Shown here in pieces: positions 26,092 to 28,482 of a DNA stretch of 28,482 bases; position 1 is the first letter of the stretch, and the number at the start of each line of letters is the position of its first letter. The position numbers were made by a program, and so were the translations under genes. The notes below the pieces were generated by a model. That model was not told the origin of the DNA. It saw only the letters and a list, made by a program, of their open reading frames with translations, and did no database searches. The stretch is taken from contig JBKGYK010000040.1 in NCBI GenBank assembly GCA_046546095.1, positions 1 to 28,482 of the forward strand. Direction: 5' to 3'. The stretch is from JAQIBY01 sp046546095. Lineage in GTDB: Bacteria > Bacteroidota > Bacteroidia > Bacteroidales > ML635J-15.

Positions 26092-27627
26092 TTATATTTG
26101 CTTCAGGAGATTCTTCATATTGACTTTTTCATCAACAATACTAAATAGTTTATCGACGGGGACACGCTCCTGATTCATGCTGTCACGTTCACGTATGGTG
26201 ACGGTATTGTCTTCCAGTGTCTGATGATCAACAGTAATGCAATAAGGTGTTCCGATGGCATCCTGACGGCGATACCGGCGGCCGATGCTGTCTTTCTCCT
26301 CGTAATGGCAATTGAAATCGTATTTCAACTCATCCATGATTTTACGTGCAATTTCGGGCAAACCATCCTTTTTCACCAGAGGCAATATGGCCACTTTGTA
26401 CGGAGCCAGGGGAGCCGGGATTTTCATCACCACGCGGGTTTCTTTCTCCAGCTTCTCTTCGGTATAGGCTGCTGTCATCACCATTAGGAAGGTACGGTCA
26501 AGGCCAATGGATGTTTCCACCACATAAGGCACATAGCTTTCATCACGCTCGGGATCATAATAGCGGATTTTTTTGCCGGAGGTTTCCTCGTGACGGCTGA
26601 GATCAAAATTTGTGCGGGAGTGTACGCCTTCAAGTTCTTTGAATCCAAATGGGAACTCAAACTCAATGTCGTATGCTGCATTGGCATAATGTGCAAGTTT
26701 GATGTGCTCGTGCCAGCGGAACATATCCATATCAAAACCAAGGGCTTTGTGCCAGTTCATGCGTTTTTCACGCCAGTGCTGAAACCATTCTTTTTCGGTA
26801 CCGGGCTGCACAAAATACTGCATTTCCATCTGCTCAAACTCACGCATACGGAAAATAAACTGACGGGCTACAATCTCGTTGCGGAATGCTTTACCAATCT
26901 GGGCGATTCCAAAGGGCAATTTCTGGCGACCGGTTTTTTGCACGTTCAGGTAATTGACAAAAATGCCCTGCGCGGTTTCAGGACGCAGGTAAATTTTGCT
27001 GTCGCTGCCGGCCACAGAACCAAGGCGGGTGTCAAACATGAGGTTAAACTGACGCACGTCTGTCCAGTTGCGGGAGCCTGAAACGGGATCAGCGATTTCC
27101 TCGTCAATGATGATTTGTTTTACCTCGTCGAGCTTTTCCTCTTCAAGTGCTTTGACAAAGCGTTTCTTTATGCCATCAATTTTTTCTGTGTATTTAACCA
27201 CACGGGGATGCGTGGATACAAATTGCTCTTCATCAAAATCATCGCCAAAGCGTTTTTGAGCTTTTTTGATTTCCTTGTCGATTTTTTTCTGGATTTTTTC
27301 CAGATGCTCTTCTATCAATACGTCGGCACGGTATCGTTTTTTGGAATCCTTATTATCGATCAGGGGATCATTGAATGCATCCACATGGCCGGAAGCTTTC
27401 CATACCTTGGGGTGCATAAAGATGGCCGAATCCAGCCCTACAACATTTTCCTGCATTTTCACCATGGCATCCCACCAGTATTGTTTGATGTTGTTTTTCA
27501 GTTCAACACCGGTTTGTCCGTAATCATAAACGGCACTCAGTCCATCATATATCTCACTTGACTGAAAAACGAAACCATATTCCTTCGCGTGTGAAAGCAG
27601 TTTGCTAAAACGATCGTCTTGTCCCAT
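26092..27627 (-). CDS. glyS: glycyl-tRNA synthetase, single-chain class II type
   Basis: This enzyme charges tRNA-Gly with glycine in the cytoplasm. The chosen start gives 511 residues (MGQDDRF...), followed directly by the conserved EYGFVFQSSEIYDGL segment. A start 45 nt upstream is possible in frame, but the best -7 promoter box (27655-27662) would then lie inside the gene. Class II motifs are visible: motif 2 in FGIAQIGKAFRNEI with FRMREFEQMEMQYF, the ELEGVHSRTNFDL segment, and motif 3 at SIGLDRTFL. The C-terminal anticodon-binding domain (VAILPLVKKDGL onward) is complete. A charged insertion of about 100 residues precedes motif 2, as in Bacteroidota and eukaryote-like homologues. It seems to be the first gene of the operon that continues into envelope-acylation genes, which is an unusual partnership. 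Confidence 0.95.
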   Translation of the reverse strand: MGQDDRFSKLLSHAKEYGFVFQSSEIYDGLSAVYDYGQTGVELKNNIKQYWWDAMVKMQENVVGLDSAIFMHPKVWKASGHVDAFNDPLIDNKDSKKRYRADVLIEEHLEKIQKKIDKEIKKAQKRFGDDFDEEQFVSTHPRVVKYTEKIDGIKKRFVKALEEEKLDEVKQIIIDEEIADPVSGSRNWTDVRQFNLMFDTRLGSVAGSDSKIYLRPETAQGIFVNYLNVQKTGRQKLPFGIAQIGKAFRNEIVARQFIFRMREFEQMEMQYFVQPGTEKEWFQHWREKRMNWHKALGFDMDMFRWHEHIKLAHYANAAYDIEFEFPFGFKELEGVHSRTNFDLSRHEETSGKKIRYYDPERDESYVPYVVETSIGLDRTFLMVMTAAYTEEKLEKETRVVMKIPAPLAPYKVAILPLVKKDGLPEIARKIMDELKYDFNCHYEEKDSIGRRYRRQDAIGTPYCITVDHQTLEDNTVTIRERDSMNQERVPVDKLFSIVDEKVNMKNLLKQI

Positions 27628-27654
27628 GTTTTCTTTGCTGTTATTAATTTGAAA

Positions 27655-27691
27655 CAAAAGTAATAGTTTCATTCAATTATAGATAATTGAA
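27655..27691 (-). promoter_or_regulatory. glyS promoter with overlapping 20-bp dyad
   Basis: On the minus strand TACTTTTG (27655-27662) is an exact TAnnTTTG -7 element, predicting a start near 27648 and a leader of about 20 nt. No TTTG stands in the -33 position. Instead a perfect dyad with 9-bp arms (TTCAATTAT at 27672-27680 and ATAATTGAA at 27683-27691, 2-nt centre) covers that region. A regulator bound there could block or recruit RNA polymerase. Confidence 0.5.
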
Positions 27692-28009
27692 ATGCTTACT
27701 TTTCCAAGAGATTTATTAACGTTTATTGGAACGCAAATATTCGCATAATCCCATATCATTTGTGAATACCAGAGCTCAAATCCTGAGAGCTCACCATTTT
27801 CACAAAAAAAGAGTACTACTGCAAATTTGGTGGAATATTATATTAATTATCATTCATAAAATATCAGGGCTAAAGCCCCATTGTGTTTTCCGCCTCAAAA
27901 ACCCCGACATAAATGCCGGGCTTATTAGATGAATGAAAACCAAAAAAAAAATATTTACCTTTATGGTCTGCCGTTTAAACAAGGCTGTTATTAACTATAT
28001 CCATAAATA
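27692..28009. other. intergenic region with REP-like element
   Basis: AT-rich stretch between the glyS promoter and the truncated gene at the window end. It contains a GAGCTC pair (27772-27777 and 27787-27792) that could form a bulged hairpin, and the two-hairpin element at 27850-27936. An open frame over 27726-27932 has no recognisable product and runs through that element, so no gene is called here. Confidence 0.55.
27850..27936. repeat. REP-like palindromic element with two hairpins
   Basis: An 8-bp terminal inverted repeat (TCATTCAT at 27850-27857, ATGAATGA at 27929-27936) encloses two palindromes: GGGC-TAAA-GCCC at 27867-27878 and an 18-bp imperfect one, CCCGaCAT-AA-ATGcCGGG, at 27903-27920. 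The G+C-rich palindromes stand out sharply from the AT-rich surroundings. Paired palindromes of this kind are typical of repetitive extragenic palindromes, which are spread by RAYT-type transposases; no such gene is in this window, and copy number cannot be judged here. Confidence 0.55.
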
Positions 28010-28482
28010 ATGATGAAAAGCATACTGATCATATTAGGTTTTTTCATTTTTGCTTCCGGACCCTCATAAGAAGATGTTTTATCCTCCCATGAAATACAGG
28101 TGACATACATGAATCATTCTGAAAACGGAGACTATGAAAGCACAGATTGTTTTTCAAACGAAAAGTTTGTGTATTCTTTTCACGATACAGAAAACAGGCT
28201 TGTCTCGGTGGTTGATTTTAAGACAGAACAGATTGAGATGATTGCGAGTGATCCTGCCTGGAACGGAACAACAGCGTTTGATGAATTGGAAAGTCTGGAA
28301 GCACTGGTTGACATTGATGATCCTATTTATTTGCCGGAATTTGAAATAAACCATTCTGATAAAACAAAGAAAATCTGCGGCATTGAGTGCAAAAAACTTG
28401 TTGCGAGCGATAAAGGAGAGAATTATGAGATTTGGTATTTTGTTCCTGAAACCATAAAAACAGAACGGATTAATGCCTATAC
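28010..28482 (+). pseudogene. secreted GLPGLI/DUF4412-like protein gene with in-frame stop, cut by window end
   Basis: Reading from ATG 28010, MMKSILIILGFFIFASGPS looks like a signal peptide, then a TAA at 28067-28069 interrupts. The same frame is open without any stop from 28070 to the window end (137 codons) and encodes a plausible mature exported protein that starts EDVLSSHEIQVTYMN. The KKICGIECKKLV and YEIWYFVPE segments are reminiscent of GLPGLI or DUF4412-type secreted proteins of Bacteroidota, a tentative resemblance. One base change (TAA from CAA, GAA or AAA) would restore the frame. Options are a recent pseudogene, a sequencing error, or start from an inner ATG such as 28109, which would yield no export signal. 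The 3' end is outside the window. Confidence 0.6.

Noticed and set aside
27726..27932. 68-codon open frame upstream of the interrupted secreted-protein gene
   Set aside because: It starts with TTG, has no recognisable product, and its end runs through the REP-like element, so it is most likely a chance frame.
1..28482. tRNA, rRNA, CRISPR arrays, insertion sequences and riboswitches
   Set aside because: No tRNA-like cloverleaf, rRNA stretch, regular spacer-repeat array, transposase gene or known riboswitch core was recognised by eye; a covariance-model search would be needed to exclude small RNAs.

Overview
The window looks like a chromosomal segment of a member of the Bacteroidota with an anaerobic or facultatively anaerobic lifestyle. 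This rests on the protein families present (single-chain class II glycyl-tRNA synthetase, Bacteroidales-like ManA, MltD-like LysM protein, GLPGLI/DUF4412-like secreted protein), on weak Shine-Dalgarno signals, and on several upstream regions that match the Bacteroidota sigma-A promoter pattern (TTTG or TTG, about 19-21 nt, TAnnTTTG). No RNA genes, CRISPR arrays or transposase genes were seen.

Positions 1-8298 are a redox and nitrogen block on the minus strand. A NuoE-like protein (5944-6462), a NuoF/HydB-like flavoprotein (4137-5915) and a 1197-residue fusion (522-4115) form a tight operon followed by a rubrerythrin-like ferritin (11-466). The fusion joins a NuoG-type [2Fe-2S] domain, a GltD/NfnB-type FAD-NADPH domain, a two-[4Fe-4S] ferredoxin segment and a formate-dehydrogenase-like domain that has lost its cluster cysteines. 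This architecture matches the Stn family of electron-bifurcating transhydrogenases (NADH + ferredoxin to NADPH). Just upstream, separated by an intrinsic terminator, is NADP-type glutamate dehydrogenase gdhA (6543-7889), a natural NADPH consumer.

Positions 8299-10787 hold housekeeping genes: manA on the minus strand, then divergent udk and a DEDDy 3'-5' exonuclease.

Positions 10828-20246 are a cell-surface glycan block with mixed orientations. It has an LPG-synthase-type flippase-like membrane protein, a DPM/GtrB-like glycosyltransferase with a GT-C-like membrane protein, an MBOAT O-acyltransferase with a membrane-anchored SGNH-like partner, and a second GT-C-like (DUF6056-like) protein facing a second GtrB-like glycosyltransferase. 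This resembles two lipid-carrier-dependent glycosylation modules plus an O-acylation module.

Positions 19266-27627 read as one minus-strand operon: glyS, a LysM lytic-transglycosylase homologue, two SGNH hydrolases of the PatB/Ape1 type, a second MBOAT acyltransferase, and the second GtrB-like glycosyltransferase. Start/stop overlaps link the middle genes. The likely job is O-acylation (probably O-acetylation) of peptidoglycan or another envelope glycan. The transglycosylase homologue has Lys in place of the catalytic Glu, so it may be a binding scaffold rather than an enzyme.

Positions 27628-28482 hold the glyS promoter with an overlapping 20-bp dyad, a REP-like element of two hairpins inside a terminal inverted repeat, and the 5' part of a secreted-protein gene whose signal peptide is cut from the mature part by an in-frame TAA.
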